A DNA stretch of 64,000 nucleotides from contig DXMA01000003.1 in NCBI GenBank assembly GCA_019414445.1, positions 1 through 64,000 on the forward strand, in the 5' to 3' direction. The notes below the pieces were generated by a model that did not search any database, was not told the DNA's origin, and saw only the letters and a program-made list of their open reading frames with translations. Every line of letters begins with the position of its first letter. Position 1 is the stretch's first letter. This DNA comes from Collinsella sp. GTDB lineage: Bacteria > Actinomycetota > Coriobacteriia > Coriobacteriales > Coriobacteriaceae. Made by a program: the position numbers and the translations under genes. Positions 37,479-46,950 of this stretch are shown here, in pieces.

Positions 37479-38627
37479 ATGGCCAAGAATTCAGGTCCCG
37501 TACGTACCGTTCATGCTCGCACGACGGGTAAAGAGCGCGATGAGATGATCGCCACCACCAAGGCCGAGATCGAGAAGAAATTCGGCCAGGGTTCCATCAT
37601 GAGGTACGGCGACGGTGGCCCCGAGCTCGAGGTCGAGGCCATCCCTACGGGCGCTCTGGCACTCGATGCCGCTCTGGGTATCGGCGGTGTGCCGCGCGGC
37701 CGCATCGTCGAGATTTACGGTCCTGAGTCCTCCGGTAAGACGACGCTTTCGCTTGAGATCCTGGCCGAGGCCCAGGCAATGGGTGGCGTGGTGGCATTTA
37801 TCGATGCCGAGCACGCGCTCGATCCCACGTATGCCGCGCGCATTGGCGTGGATATCGACGAGGTACTGATTTCCCAGCCTGATACGGGTGAGCAGGCGCT
37901 CGAGATTGTTGACATGCTCGTGCGTTCCGGCGCCATCGATGCCATCGTCGTCGACTCCGTCGCCGCGCTGACCCCGCGTGCCGAGATCGAGGGAGAGATC
38001 GGCGATACCACGGTCGGTTTGCAAGCTCGCCTGATGAGTCAGGCGCTCCGCAAGCTCGCCGGCTCGCTGTCCAAGTCCAACACGACATGCATCTTCATTA
38101 ACCAGCTGCGAGAGAAGATCGGCGTCATGTTCGGCAACCCCGAGACCACGACGGGCGGCCGCGCCCTTAAGTTCTTCTCTTCGGTGCGTATCGACATTCG
38201 CCGCATCGACAGCATTAAGCTTAAGGACGAGGTTATCGGTAACCGCGTGCGCGCCAAGGTCGTTAAGAACAAGGTGGCAGCTCCGTTCCGTTCTGCTGAG
38301 TTCGACATCATGTACGGTACGGGTATCTCTAAGGAGGGCTCGATTCTGGACATGGCTGTCGAGTGCGGTATCTGCAAGAAGATGGGCTCCTGGTTTGCCT
38401 ATGGCGAGGACAAGCTCGGCAACGGTCGCGAGGCCGCCAAGGCGTTCCTGCGCGAACACCCCGATTGCGCCGACGAGATTGAGCATAAGGTCCGCCTTGC
38501 CTGCGGGCTTGAGTTTGATGACGATGCTCCGTCCGAGGTCGAGCTGACCGATCAGCCTGCGCCTGAGGAGTTTGACGAGCTTTACGCCATCGATGGTTCC
38601 GCCATGCTCGATGATGACGACGAGTAG
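37479..38627 (+). CDS. recA: recombinase RecA
   Basis: A 382-residue RecA: strand exchange and SOS co-protease. Walker A is [10 protein letters not shown] near residue 87, and the L2-region [20 protein letters not shown] is intact. An acidic C-terminal tail ends DDDDE. ATG 37479 has GGAGGG upstream; the longer frame from 37458 is not needed. SOS control is supported by the LexA box in its promoter. recX follows 11 bases later. Confidence 0.97.
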   Translation: MAKNSGPVRTVHARTTGKERDEMIATTKAEIEKKFGQGSIMRYGDGGPELEVEAIPTGALALDAALGIGGVPRGRIVEIYGPESSGKTTLSLEILAEAQAMGGVVAFIDAEHALDPTYAARIGVDIDEVLISQPDTGEQALEIVDMLVRSGAIDAIVVDSVAALTPRAEIEGEIGDTTVGLQARLMSQALRKLAGSLSKSNTTCIFINQLREKIGVMFGNPETTTGGRALKFFSSVRIDIRRIDSIKLKDEVIGNRVRAKVVKNKVAAPFRSAEFDIMYGTGISKEGSILDMAVECGICKKMGSWFAYGEDKLGNGREAAKAFLREHPDCADEIEHKVRLACGLEFDDDAPSEVELTDQPAPEEFDELYAIDGSAMLDDDDE

Positions 38628-38638
38628 CGGTTACGCTC

Positions 38639-39331
38639 ATGTCGTATACGGTGACCGAGGCCACGGTCGTCTTTCCCGATAAGAAGGCGGCCTCCTCGTT
38701 CTCGAGCGGGTATGCGTCCAAAAAGCCTTGCGCACATATCGATTGTGAGCTTGAGGGCGGTTTTGAGCGGTCCATTTGGATCCCCGTGCGGGTCGCGCGG
38801 CTGTATGTCAAAAACCGTCCCGATCTTCCCTGTGATTGGGATAACTATCGTGATGCGGTGCAGCTCATCGAGCGTAAATGTGCGCTTACCATGGTGACCG
38901 AGATGTTATCGCGCCGCGACCATGCGACGGGTGAGGTCCGTGACAAGCTGGCTCGCTACGGCTTTCACCAGTCCGCGATCGATTTCGCCGTCGAGCGCGC
39001 CACCGAGTATCGCTTTTTAGACGAGAACCGCTTTTGCTCGTGCTATATCGAGGAACGCAAGCGGCGCGGTTGGGGACAGCGTAAAATCGAGACCGAGCTC
39101 AAGCGCCGTCATGTCGTGCTTGATGACATTCCTGGTTATCCCGAGGATTATTTTGCCGTCGAAGACGATTTGGCGCGTGCGTCAGCCCTGCTCGCCAAGC
39201 GGCGTGTTCCAGAGACGCGCGGATTCGAAAAACTGGTTCGGTTTTTGATGAGCAAGGGCTTCTCGTATCACATCGCCGCCGATGCCGTTAAGGCACGTCT
39301 TAATGCCGAACGCGAGGAATGTGCGGTTTAG
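38639..39331 (+). CDS. recX: regulatory protein RecX
   Basis: A 230-residue helical-repeat protein that modulates RecA filaments. The RecX repeat pattern is seen in ALTMVTEMLSRRDHATGEVR, RYGFHQSAIDFAV and RRGWGQRKIETEL. It has an N-terminal extension of about 80 residues compared with short RecX proteins. Placement right after recA supports the call and suggests SOS co-expression. Confidence 0.85.
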   Translation: MSYTVTEATVVFPDKKAASSFSSGYASKKPCAHIDCELEGGFERSIWIPVRVARLYVKNRPDLPCDWDNYRDAVQLIERKCALTMVTEMLSRRDHATGEVRDKLARYGFHQSAIDFAVERATEYRFLDENRFCSCYIEERKRRGWGQRKIETELKRRHVVLDDIPGYPEDYFAVEDDLARASALLAKRRVPETRGFEKLVRFLMSKGFSYHIAADAVKARLNAEREECAV

Positions 39332-39393
39332 GCGTATGCGTTTTTTGGCCCTGCCGTTCACCGCGTTTTAGCCGCCGTGCTGGGGCCATTTAT

Positions 39394-39422
39394 TTGACAG
39401 TTGTTGTGGTTCAACGTACGAT
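39394..39422 (+). promoter_or_regulatory. rny promoter
   Basis: TTGACA (39394-39399), 17-bp spacer, TACGAT (39417-39422). This is one of the best sigma-70-type promoters in the window. It gives rny a leader of about 160 bases. Confidence 0.75.
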
Positions 39423-39527
39423 AAACACTGTCATTTGCTTTGTGATATGTGCTCATCTGTGATGAGTTTGTTTATATGTTTATCTGTATCCGACCCGCAT
39501 AAGCTGCGCCCATATTACTCAAATGTC

Positions 39528-39559
39528 GCGAGCCGTTCGTAAGGACGGTTCGCTTTGTT
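39528..39559 (+). promoter_or_regulatory. rny leader hairpin
   Basis: GCGAGCCGT (39528-39536) pairs with ACGGTTCGC (39545-39553, one G-U), then TTTGTTG. It lies downstream of the rny promoter, so it could be an attenuator or an RNase target rather than a recX terminator. Confidence 0.45.
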
Positions 39560-39588
39560 GTGTAACGAATCCATAAAAAGGAGTGAGC

Positions 39589-41139
39589 ATGCCTATCATC
39601 GCAGCGCTCGTTGGCATCGTTTTGGGTGCCATCGCCGCCATTGCCTACATGCGCACCGCCAAGCAGGGTAGTCTTCACGAGGCCGACGAAAAAATCCAGT
39701 CGGCACACGCACAGGCTGAGTCCCTGATCGGTGATGCTAAGCGTCAGGCCGAGACCCTCAAAAAAGAGGCTCTGCTCGAGGCTAAAGAGGAGATCATCAA
39801 GAACAAGCAGGCCGCTGAGGCCGAGGACAAGCAGCGTAAGAACGAGATTCGTACGCTCGAGAACCGCGTGATGCAGCGCGAGGAATCTCTCGATCGCCGC
39901 AACGACGCTCTCGACAAGCGCGAGCATCAGCTGTCCAGCCAGGCCGGTCAGGTCGAGAAGCGCTCCCGTGAGCTCGAGGAGCTCTGCGCAAAGCAGACCT
40001 CCGAGCTCGAGCGTATCGCCGACCTTACCCGCGAGGACGCGCACAAGGAGCTCCTTGATAAGGTTCGCGGCGAGGTCACCCACGAGGCCGCCACGATCAT
40101 TCGCGAGTCCGAGCAGCAGGTTCGCGCCGAGTGCCACAAGACCGCCCAGGAGATTCTGTCTCTGGCGATTCAGCGCTGCGCTGCCGATCACACTGCCGAG
40201 GTCACCGTTACCTCCGTGCACATTCCCTCTGATGACCTCAAAGGCCGTATCATCGGTCGCGAGGGTCGCAACATCCGGACCTTCGAGCAGGTTTCCGGCG
40301 TCAACCTCGTGATCGACGACACGCCCGAGACCGTCGTTCTTTCGAGCTTCGACCCGGTCCGTCGTGAGACCGCCCGCGTCGCCCTCGAGAACCTCATCGC
40401 CGACGGCCGCATTCACCCTGCCCGTATCGAGGAGATGTATCACAAGGCCGCCGACCTGGTTCAGCAGCGCGTGCGCGAGGCTGGCGAGCAGGCTGCCTTC
40501 GATACCGGCATCCACGATCTGCACCCCGAGATCGTCAAGACCCTTGGTGCCCTGCGCTACCGCACCTCGTTTGGTCAGAACGTGCTTCAGCATTCCCTCG
40601 AGGTCTCTGATCTGTGCGGCGTGATGGCTTCCGAGCTTGGCCTGGACGTTGTGACCGCCAAGCGCGCCGGCCTGCTTCATGACCTGGGCAAGGCAATCGA
40701 CCACGACGTCGAGGGCCCGCATGCCGTCATCGGCGCCGAGCTTGCCCGCCGTTATGGCGAGAAGCCCGTTATCGTCCACGCTATTGAGGCTCACCATGCC
40801 GATGTCGACCCCAACACGGTGCTCGATGTCCTGGTGCAGGCCGCCGATGCTGTCTCTGCCTCTCGCCCCGGTGCCCGTCGCGAGTCTGCCGAGAACTACA
40901 TCAAGCGTCTTGAGAAGCTTGAGGAGATCGCCAACTCCCATGACGGCGTCGAACGTACCTATGCCATGCAGGCCGGTCGCGAGGTCCACGTCATGGTCCA
41001 GCCGGACAAGATCTCCGATGCCCAGTCCACGGTCCTGGCTCACGATATCGCCCATCAGATCGAGGAAGAGATGGAGTATCCCGGTCAGGTGCGCGTCGTC
41101 GTGATTCGCGAGAGCCGCGCTGTCGATATCGCTAAATAA
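39589..41139 (+). CDS. rny: ribonuclease Y
   Basis: A 516-residue membrane-anchored endoribonuclease that starts mRNA decay in Gram-positive bacteria. One N-terminal membrane helix, a long coiled coil (about 25-200), a KH domain ([16 protein letters not shown]) and an HD domain ([12 protein letters not shown] near residue 364) are in order. AAAAGGAG lies before ATG 39589, which excludes GTG 39583. The next gene starts one base after the stop. Confidence 0.94.
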   Translation: MPIIAALVGIVLGAIAAIAYMRTAKQGSLHEADEKIQSAHAQAESLIGDAKRQAETLKKEALLEAKEEIIKNKQAAEAEDKQRKNEIRTLENRVMQREESLDRRNDALDKREHQLSSQAGQVEKRSRELEELCAKQTSELERIADLTREDAHKELLDKVRGEVTHEAATIIRESEQQVRAECHKTAQEILSLAIQRCAADHTAEVTVTSVHIPSDDLKGRIIGREGRNIRTFEQVSGVNLVIDDTPETVVLSSFDPVRRETARVALENLIADGRIHPARIEEMYHKAADLVQQRVREAGEQAAFDTGIHDLHPEIVKTLGALRYRTSFGQNVLQHSLEVSDLCGVMASELGLDVVTAKRAGLLHDLGKAIDHDVEGPHAVIGAELARRYGEKPVIVHAIEAHHADVDPNTVLDVLVQAADAVSASRPGARRESAENYIKRLEKLEEIANSHDGVERTYAMQAGREVHVMVQPDKISDAQSTVLAHDIAHQIEEEMEYPGQVRVVVIRESRAVDIAK

Positions 41140-41140
41140 C

Positions 41141-42226
41141 ATGAGCGACGCGAACGAGCTCATCTCATTTATCGCGTCGATGTCGGGGGAGGGCAACCTT
41201 CGCGTCGAGGAGAACCTTGGCGAGGGGTATGTCCGCCTCCGCGTTTCGGAGGCCGAGCGGCGCCAGGCTAAGCACGACATTCAGCATGTCGAGGACATCG
41301 TCATCGAAATGCTCCGTAATGCTCGCGATGCCGGCGCCGACAAGGTCTATCTCGCCACGACCAAGGAAGATGGCGTCCGCACGCTTGTCTTTCTGGATAA
41401 CGGTTCTGGCGTTCCGCAGGATATGCAAGAGCGAATCTTTGATGCCCGCGTTACCTCCAAGCTCGAGAGCATGAAGATGGACCGTTGGGGCGTTCACGGT
41501 CGTGGCATGGCATTGTTTTCGATCAAGCAGAACACCGACGAGGCCCGTGTGGTCACGTCCGGCGTCGATCTTGGTTCAGCCTTCAAGGTGAGCGTTGCGG
41601 CCGACCGCCTCAGTGAGCGTGCCGATCAGTCCAGCTGGCCCCAGGCCGTCAAGGATGAGGACGGACGTTATGTCTGCGCTCGCGGCCCACATAATATTAT
41701 TCGCGCTGCTTGTGAGTTTGCGCTCGAGGAGTTGCGTGGTTGCGATGTCTATCTTGGTTCTCCGTCTGAGATTGCCGCGACCCTTTATGCTCAAGCGTCA
41801 AGTCGGCTCGATACGTCTCGTCTCCTGTTCATTGATGACGAGAGTGAGCTTCCGGTTGTCGATCGTTTAGGCCTTGCCTCCGATGCCGAGGACTTTATCC
41901 GTATTTGTTCGGGTTTGGGTCTTGAGATGTCCGAGCGCACGGCCCATCGCATTTTGGCAGGGCAGATTAAGCCCGTTCGCGGTGTGACCGCGCGTCTGCT
42001 GCGCGAGCGTGATTCGTCCTCGCATGCGCCGGCTCCTGTCGATCTCGCGAAGGATCGTCGCGGGCTACGTATTGCCAAGGATGACATGGCACAGTTTTCG
42101 CGCGCTGTGGAACGCGACTTTAATGACCTTGCCGCCCGGTACTATCTCAACCTTTGCGGCGACCCAAAGATCCGTGTTTCGCGTGATCGAATCACCGTGA
42201 CCTTTGATCTTGCCAAAGAGGAATAG
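41141..42226 (+). CDS. GHKL-type ATPase domain protein of unknown role
   Basis: A 361-residue protein I cannot match to a named family. Residues 45-150 carry GHKL ATP-binding motifs: N box VIEMLRNARDAGA, G1 FLDNGSGVP, G2 WGVHGRGMAL, as in Hsp90, MutL, gyrase and histidine kinases. There is no H box or receiver and no MutL signature that I recognise. The C-terminal half (about 190-361) is of unknown fold, with a region reminiscent of DNA- or RNA-binding (AHRILAGQIKPVRGVTARLL). It follows rny by one base and precedes spoVS, exactly where Bacillus has ymdB. A role in RNA decay or development-like regulation can only be guessed. Confidence 0.7.
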   Translation: MSDANELISFIASMSGEGNLRVEENLGEGYVRLRVSEAERRQAKHDIQHVEDIVIEMLRNARDAGADKVYLATTKEDGVRTLVFLDNGSGVPQDMQERIFDARVTSKLESMKMDRWGVHGRGMALFSIKQNTDEARVVTSGVDLGSAFKVSVAADRLSERADQSSWPQAVKDEDGRYVCARGPHNIIRAACEFALEELRGCDVYLGSPSEIAATLYAQASSRLDTSRLLFIDDESELPVVDRLGLASDAEDFIRICSGLGLEMSERTAHRILAGQIKPVRGVTARLLRERDSSSHAPAPVDLAKDRRGLRIAKDDMAQFSRAVERDFNDLAARYYLNLCGDPKIRVSRDRITVTFDLAKEE

Positions 42227-42300
42227 TGCCTTTACCGAGTCCACTCGGTACGATACAGTTGTTGCAGTTAAAACGTACTTTTAAATGCAGGAGTTTCTTC

Positions 42301-42618
42301 ATGGATTGCCTGAAGGTATCAAGCAAATCATCGCCCGCGTCCGTTGCCGGCGCCATCGCCGGCATGGTCAAGGATGGTGTGCCCGTCAACATCCAGTGTG
42401 TCGGCGCCGGTGCCGTCAACCAGGCCATTAAGGCCGTTGCTATCGCGCGCGGTTTTTTGATTCCAACCGGTTTTGATATTTCCTGCGCGCCCGTGTTCTC
42501 CGACATCCTCATTAACGGGGAGTCGCGCACGGCCATCCGCCTTTCTATCTACGTTCACCAGATCAATCGAGCTGCTATGGATAACGTCGTCATGGATGAT
42601 GTTAAGCCTGTGGCATAG
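42301..42618 (+). CDS. spoVS: SpoVS-family Alba-like protein
   Basis: A 105-residue protein close to stage V sporulation protein S (LKVSSKSSPASVAGAIAG, CVGAGAVNQAIKAVAIARGF). The family has an Alba-like fold and probably binds nucleic acid. It is a little longer than the usual 86 residues through its C-terminal tail. AGGAG sits before ATG 42301. Coriobacteria do not sporulate, so the role must differ. The rny-x-spoVS-miaB order mirrors Bacillus. Confidence 0.9.
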   Translation: MDCLKVSSKSSPASVAGAIAGMVKDGVPVNIQCVGAGAVNQAIKAVAIARGFLIPTGFDISCAPVFSDILINGESRTAIRLSIYVHQINRAAMDNVVMDDVKPVA

Positions 42619-42657
42619 CTTCTGCTTGCCTTGTTTCGCTCCCCATCGTTAGGACTT

Positions 42658-44034
42658 ATGCACATGGACCAGCGTTCCGTACGCGATATTCTTGCCGGTA
42701 AAACCTACTTTATCCGCACCTTTGGCTGCCAGATGAATCAGCACGACTCCGAGCGTGTGAGCGGTCTGCTTGATTCGTATGGCTGCCTCATGGCGCTCGA
42801 TCCCGCGCATGCCGATATCGTTGTCTTCATGACGTGCTGCGTGCGCGAGGCCGCCGATACTCGCCTGTACGGTCAGTGCAATTCCTGCAAAAGCCTGCCG
42901 CCTTCGCCTTCGGGCAAGCGCGTGGTTGCCGTTGGCGGTTGCATCGCGCAGCGCGATGGCGAGGGCCTGCTCACCAACGTCGATAACGTTAATGTCATCT
43001 TTGGCACACATTCCATTGCACATGTGGCCGAGCTCATTGCCGAGGCGTTCCTTGATGGTAAGCGTCATATCCGCACCAATGAGCATGAGGATACGGATGC
43101 CATGAGCATGCCGTGGCATCGCGAGACTCAGTATCACGCCTGGGTGCCCATCATGACGGGCTGCAATAATTTCTGCACCTATTGCATCGTGCCGTACGTG
43201 CGCGGTCGCGAAAAGAGCCGCCCCTTCGAGGAGATTGTCGACGAGGTGACCGGTTTGGTGCGCCAGGGCGTGCGTGAGATTACGCTGCTGGGCCAAAACG
43301 TTAACTCATATGGTCGCGATCTGTTTGGCAAGCCGCGTTTTGCCGATCTGCTGCGTGCCGTGGGCGATACGGGCGTGGAGCGCATCTTCTTTACGTCTTC
43401 GCATCCCAAGGACCTGTTGCCCGAGACCATCGACGCCATGGCCGAGACGCCTGCCGTTATGCCGCAGCTGCACTTGGCCGTCCAGTCAGGTTCGACGCGG
43501 ATCCTCAAAGAGATGAATCGCCGTTATACACGCGAGGACTATCTGGGCCTTGTCGATCGCATTCGCAACCGCATGCCCGATATCGCGCTCTCGACCGACA
43601 TTATCGTTGGCTTCCCGGGTGAGACTGAAGAAGACTTTGAGCAGACGCTCTCACTTGCCGAGACGGTCCGCTATGCTCAGGCCTATACCTTCATCTATTC
43701 CAAGCGCGCCGGTACCCCGGCCGCCGAGATTGACGATCCTACGCCGCATGAGGTTATTCTCGAGCGTTTCAACCGTCTGGTTAAGGTTATCGAGACCACG
43801 GCACACGAGTATAACCAGGGTGAGCTTCATACTGTGGTTCCGGCGCTCATTGAGGGAACGAGTAAAAAGAACGACGCGGTCCTGCTGGGCAAGAGTCCCA
43901 AGAATCAGACCGTGCATGCGCCTATCCCCGAGGGGTACAGTATCGATCAGCTTGTTGGCAAGATCGTTGATGTTGACGTTGACGTTGCCAAGACCTGGTA
44001 TTTGTCCGGCTCCGTTGTGGGCGAGCCGCGCTAA
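42658..44034 (+). CDS. miaB: tRNA i6A37 methylthiotransferase MiaB
   Basis: A 458-residue radical SAM enzyme that adds a methylthio group to i6A37. TFGCQMNQHDSERV is the MiaB-type N-terminal motif; the cluster motif is GCNNFCTYC near 169; a TRAM domain closes it. The start could be ATG 42658 or ATG 42664. It overlaps miaA, whose product makes its substrate, by one base. Confidence 0.93.
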   Translation: MHMDQRSVRDILAGKTYFIRTFGCQMNQHDSERVSGLLDSYGCLMALDPAHADIVVFMTCCVREAADTRLYGQCNSCKSLPPSPSGKRVVAVGGCIAQRDGEGLLTNVDNVNVIFGTHSIAHVAELIAEAFLDGKRHIRTNEHEDTDAMSMPWHRETQYHAWVPIMTGCNNFCTYCIVPYVRGREKSRPFEEIVDEVTGLVRQGVREITLLGQNVNSYGRDLFGKPRFADLLRAVGDTGVERIFFTSSHPKDLLPETIDAMAETPAVMPQLHLAVQSGSTRILKEMNRRYTREDYLGLVDRIRNRMPDIALSTDIIVGFPGETEEDFEQTLSLAETVRYAQAYTFIYSKRAGTPAAEIDDPTPHEVILERFNRLVKVIETTAHEYNQGELHTVVPALIEGTSKKNDAVLLGKSPKNQTVHAPIPEGYSIDQLVGKIVDVDVDVAKTWYLSGSVVGEPR

Positions 44035-44972
44035 TGGTTGCTCCCGGGGCAGGTCTTTCCGCCGTTGCGATCGTCGGTCCGACGGCGGTTGGTAAGAGTG
44101 ATGTTGCCGACCGTTTGGCAGCTCGTCTTTCGTCCGAAGTGCTGTCGTGCGATGCGATGCAAATCTATCGCGGCATGGACATCGGTACCGCAAAGATGGC
44201 GCCCGATGAGTGCACGGCGCCGCTGCGTCTCGTTGACATTGTAGAGCCGGGTGTGGCATATTCTGCTGCGCTTTATCAGGCTGACGCTCGCGCGCATGTT
44301 GAACGTCTCCTTGGTTCGGGTTGCCTGCCGGTTTTTTGCGGAGGTACGGGTCTGTATCTCAAGGCCGCCCTCGATGAGATGGACTTTCCCTCGGGTGAAC
44401 TTGAGGACGATCGTCGTGCGGGCTATCAGGAGCTTGCCGAGCGTATTGGCGAGGAAGAACTGCATGCCTTGCTTGCCGAGCGCGATCCAGAATCGGCTGC
44501 TGTTATTCATCCCCATAACGTGCGCCGTGTGATTCGTGCGCTCGAGATGCATGATGATGGTATCTCCTATGCACAGAAAAAAAGTCAGTTTAGTGTTCCG
44601 CGCGAGCATTATCATGCGCTGTGGTTTGGCCTGACCCGTAATCGCGAGGTGCTCTATGAGCGCATTAACCTACGCGTCAATCTGATGTTTGAGCAGGGTC
44701 TTGTCGATGAGGTCCGCGGTCTTATGGACCAGGGGCTGGGAGATGCCCTGACGTCGATGCAGGCAATTGGTTATAAAGAGATCATCGATGCTTTCAATGG
44801 CATGATGAGCATGGATGAGGCCCGCGAACTCATTAAGATGCGTTCGCGTCGTTATGCCAAGCGTCAGCTTTCGTGGTTTAAGCGCGATGACCGTATCGTG
44901 TGGTTTGATATGGATGAATGTACGATCGATGAGGTCGTTGAGGATATCCTGCATCGTATTGAGGCTGCCTAA
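44034..44972 (+). CDS. miaA: tRNA dimethylallyltransferase MiaA
   Basis: Transfers dimethylallyl from DMAPP to A37 of UNN-decoding tRNAs. P-loop GPTAVGKSDVA near residue 17, DAMQIYRGMDIGTAK, and GGTGLYLKA are the family motifs. 312 residues, normal length. ATG overlaps the miaB stop (TAATG) and its own stop overlaps the hflX ATG the same way, so the three are translationally coupled. Confidence 0.94.
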   Translation: MVAPGAGLSAVAIVGPTAVGKSDVADRLAARLSSEVLSCDAMQIYRGMDIGTAKMAPDECTAPLRLVDIVEPGVAYSAALYQADARAHVERLLGSGCLPVFCGGTGLYLKAALDEMDFPSGELEDDRRAGYQELAERIGEEELHALLAERDPESAAVIHPHNVRRVIRALEMHDDGISYAQKKSQFSVPREHYHALWFGLTRNREVLYERINLRVNLMFEQGLVDEVRGLMDQGLGDALTSMQAIGYKEIIDAFNGMMSMDEARELIKMRSRRYAKRQLSWFKRDDRIVWFDMDECTIDEVVEDILHRIEAA

Positions 44973-46261
44973 TGGCCCGTTTCCCCCTTGTTCCCACGGC
45001 ACCCGAGCCCGAGCGTGCCATTTTAGTTGGTGTTGAGTGGCGCGACAATGCATGGCCGCTCGATCGCTCGCTTGATGAGCTGGAGCGTCTTGCCCACACA
45101 GCTGGTGCCCAGTGCGTGGCACGCTTGTCGCAGCGTTTGGTAAAGCCGTATCCAAAATCGTTTATCGGTTCCGGTAAGGTTGAAGAGCTGTGCGGCCTGG
45201 TGCATCGCATGGATGCCGATGTCGTTATTTTTGACGACGACCTGACCCCCTCGCAGCAATCCTATTTGGAGAAAGCCGTGGGCGAGCCGGTAAAGATTAT
45301 CGATCGTACAGCACTGATCCTGGATATCTTTGGCCTGCATGCTCAGACGCGTGAGGGACGCCTGCAGGTACAGCTGGCACAGCTTAAATATTTGTTGCCT
45401 CGCCTGCGTGGCATGTGGAGCCATCTCGCCAAGGAGCAGACGCGCGGCGGCATCGGCTCACGTTTTGGTCAGGGCGAAAGTCAGCTCGAGGTCGACCGTC
45501 GCCTCATTCGTAATAAGATCGCTGCGCTTCGTCGTGAGCTCAAGCAGGTTGAACAGCGTCGCGATGTTCAATCCAAGAACCGCATTGAGTCACCGGCGTT
45601 TCGCGTCGCGTTAGCCGGTTATACCAATGCCGGTAAATCGACGTTGCTCAATCGTCTGACCGGCTCTACGGTACTTTCGCAGGACAAGCTGTTTGCTACG
45701 CTCGACCCTACGACGCGTTCGTATCGCCTGCCCGGCGGTCGCGGCATGACGATTACCGATACCGTCGGCTTTATTCAAAAGCTGCCGCATGGTCTGGTCG
45801 ATGCCTTTAAATCGACGCTGTCCGAGGTTTTGGGTGCCGATCTAATTCTCAAAGTCGTAGATGCGTCTGACGAGGACTATGAGCGGCAGCTGGAGGCTGT
45901 CGACCGCGTGCTTGATGAGATCGGCGCCGGAGAGCGTTTAACGCTGACCGTATTCAATAAAATCGATCTTCTCGATAGCGTTGATCGATTGAGTTTCCGT
46001 CGTCGCTATCCGGAGGCCGTTCTGTTCTCGGCCCAAACGGGCGAGGGGCTCGACGATCTCGTCGACCGGATTGCTCGCGAGGCAGCTGCCACCGATGTGT
46101 TGCTCTCCGCTGATATCCCGTATCGTGAGGGCGCTCTCATCACGCTGGTGCATGAGCAGGGAACCCTTCTGCATGAGGAATATCTCGAGGACGGCGTTCG
46201 CATTGTGGCGAAACTGCCGGCTCGTATTGCACCGCGGCTCGAGCGTTATCGCACCGAGTAG
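44972..46261 (+). CDS. hflX: GTPase HflX
   Basis: A 429-residue ribosome-splitting GTPase that rescues stalled ribosomes. The N-terminal HflX domain contains the Gly-rich linker GGIGSRFGQGE, followed by G1 GYTNAGKSTLLN near 217, G3 DTVGF and G4 NKID. miaA-hflX pairing is common. Its last 16 bp overlap the end of the convergent acyltransferase gene. Confidence 0.93.
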   Translation: MARFPLVPTAPEPERAILVGVEWRDNAWPLDRSLDELERLAHTAGAQCVARLSQRLVKPYPKSFIGSGKVEELCGLVHRMDADVVIFDDDLTPSQQSYLEKAVGEPVKIIDRTALILDIFGLHAQTREGRLQVQLAQLKYLLPRLRGMWSHLAKEQTRGGIGSRFGQGESQLEVDRRLIRNKIAALRRELKQVEQRRDVQSKNRIESPAFRVALAGYTNAGKSTLLNRLTGSTVLSQDKLFATLDPTTRSYRLPGGRGMTITDTVGFIQKLPHGLVDAFKSTLSEVLGADLILKVVDASDEDYERQLEAVDRVLDEIGAGERLTLTVFNKIDLLDSVDRLSFRRRYPEAVLFSAQTGEGLDDLVDRIAREAAATDVLLSADIPYREGALITLVHEQGTLLHEEYLEDGVRIVAKLPARIAPRLERYRTE

Positions 46262-46950
46262 ATGATCTCCAAAATGCCCAGAATGATGGGCTGATGCAGC
46301 AGATAAAAGGGGAGAGCGTGACGTCCAAGGCTGGCGAGCGCCGGCAGGGGGTTGGCGTAGGCCCAGCTAGGGACGGTCTTATCGATACTCTTCGCTATGT
46401 GTGCGGCGAAGTATCCTGCAAGATACATAAAGATAAACGGGATGATGGGGTAGTAATCACCTGAGACAAACCCAGGGCTTGGAAATCCCAGCCACGCCAG
46501 GCAGGGGATAGGGTAGATCGTTTTGGGGATGCTCCAGGTGAGGGCGAACAACACAAGGCATAGGGGCATGCCCCATCTCGCCGTTATCTTCTTAAGGACG
46601 GGATCGGTCAACGCCACGATGCCGGTGCATGCGGCCATGCAGTAGATGATGCCAAAATTAACCGAATCGTCGAATGAGACAAGTGTTGTTGCCAACCAGA
46701 CAACGAGTGCTGCTAAGGCGTATTTGGCGGCACGTTTGATATTGTTGCGCGAAAGAGTGCACATCCAACCCGCGATAAACAAAAATACCCAGCTGATGCT
46801 GGCGCGCCAGACGTCTTGAAAGACAGTCTGGGTAAACCAAGGCATATCCCAGCCGTACAGGTAGGCGAGATCATAGCAAGCGTGAAAACCTGCCATAGAA
46901 ATCATCGTAAACCCGCGGACGGTATCAAAGATGGTTATGCGTTTTTGCAT
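46246..46950 (-). CDS. DUF1624 / heparan-alpha-glucosaminide N-acetyltransferase-like membrane protein
   Basis: A 234-residue polytopic protein of the DUF1624 acyltransferase-like family: N-terminal IFDTVRGFTMISMAGFHACYDL with the conserved His, some seven membrane segments, and LGRHALPFYLLHQP near the C-terminus. Substrate unknown; a wall or surface sugar is likely. Its ATG overlaps the lexA stop (TAATG), so it is probably translated from the lexA mRNA and SOS-regulated. The 3' end overlaps that of hflX by 16 bp. Confidence 0.8.
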   Translation of the reverse strand: MQKRITIFDTVRGFTMISMAGFHACYDLAYLYGWDMPWFTQTVFQDVWRASISWVFLFIAGWMCTLSRNNIKRAAKYALAALVVWLATTLVSFDDSVNFGIIYCMAACTGIVALTDPVLKKITARWGMPLCLVLFALTWSIPKTIYPIPCLAWLGFPSPGFVSGDYYPIIPFIFMYLAGYFAAHIAKSIDKTVPSWAYANPLPALASLGRHALPFYLLHQPIILGILEIIYSVR

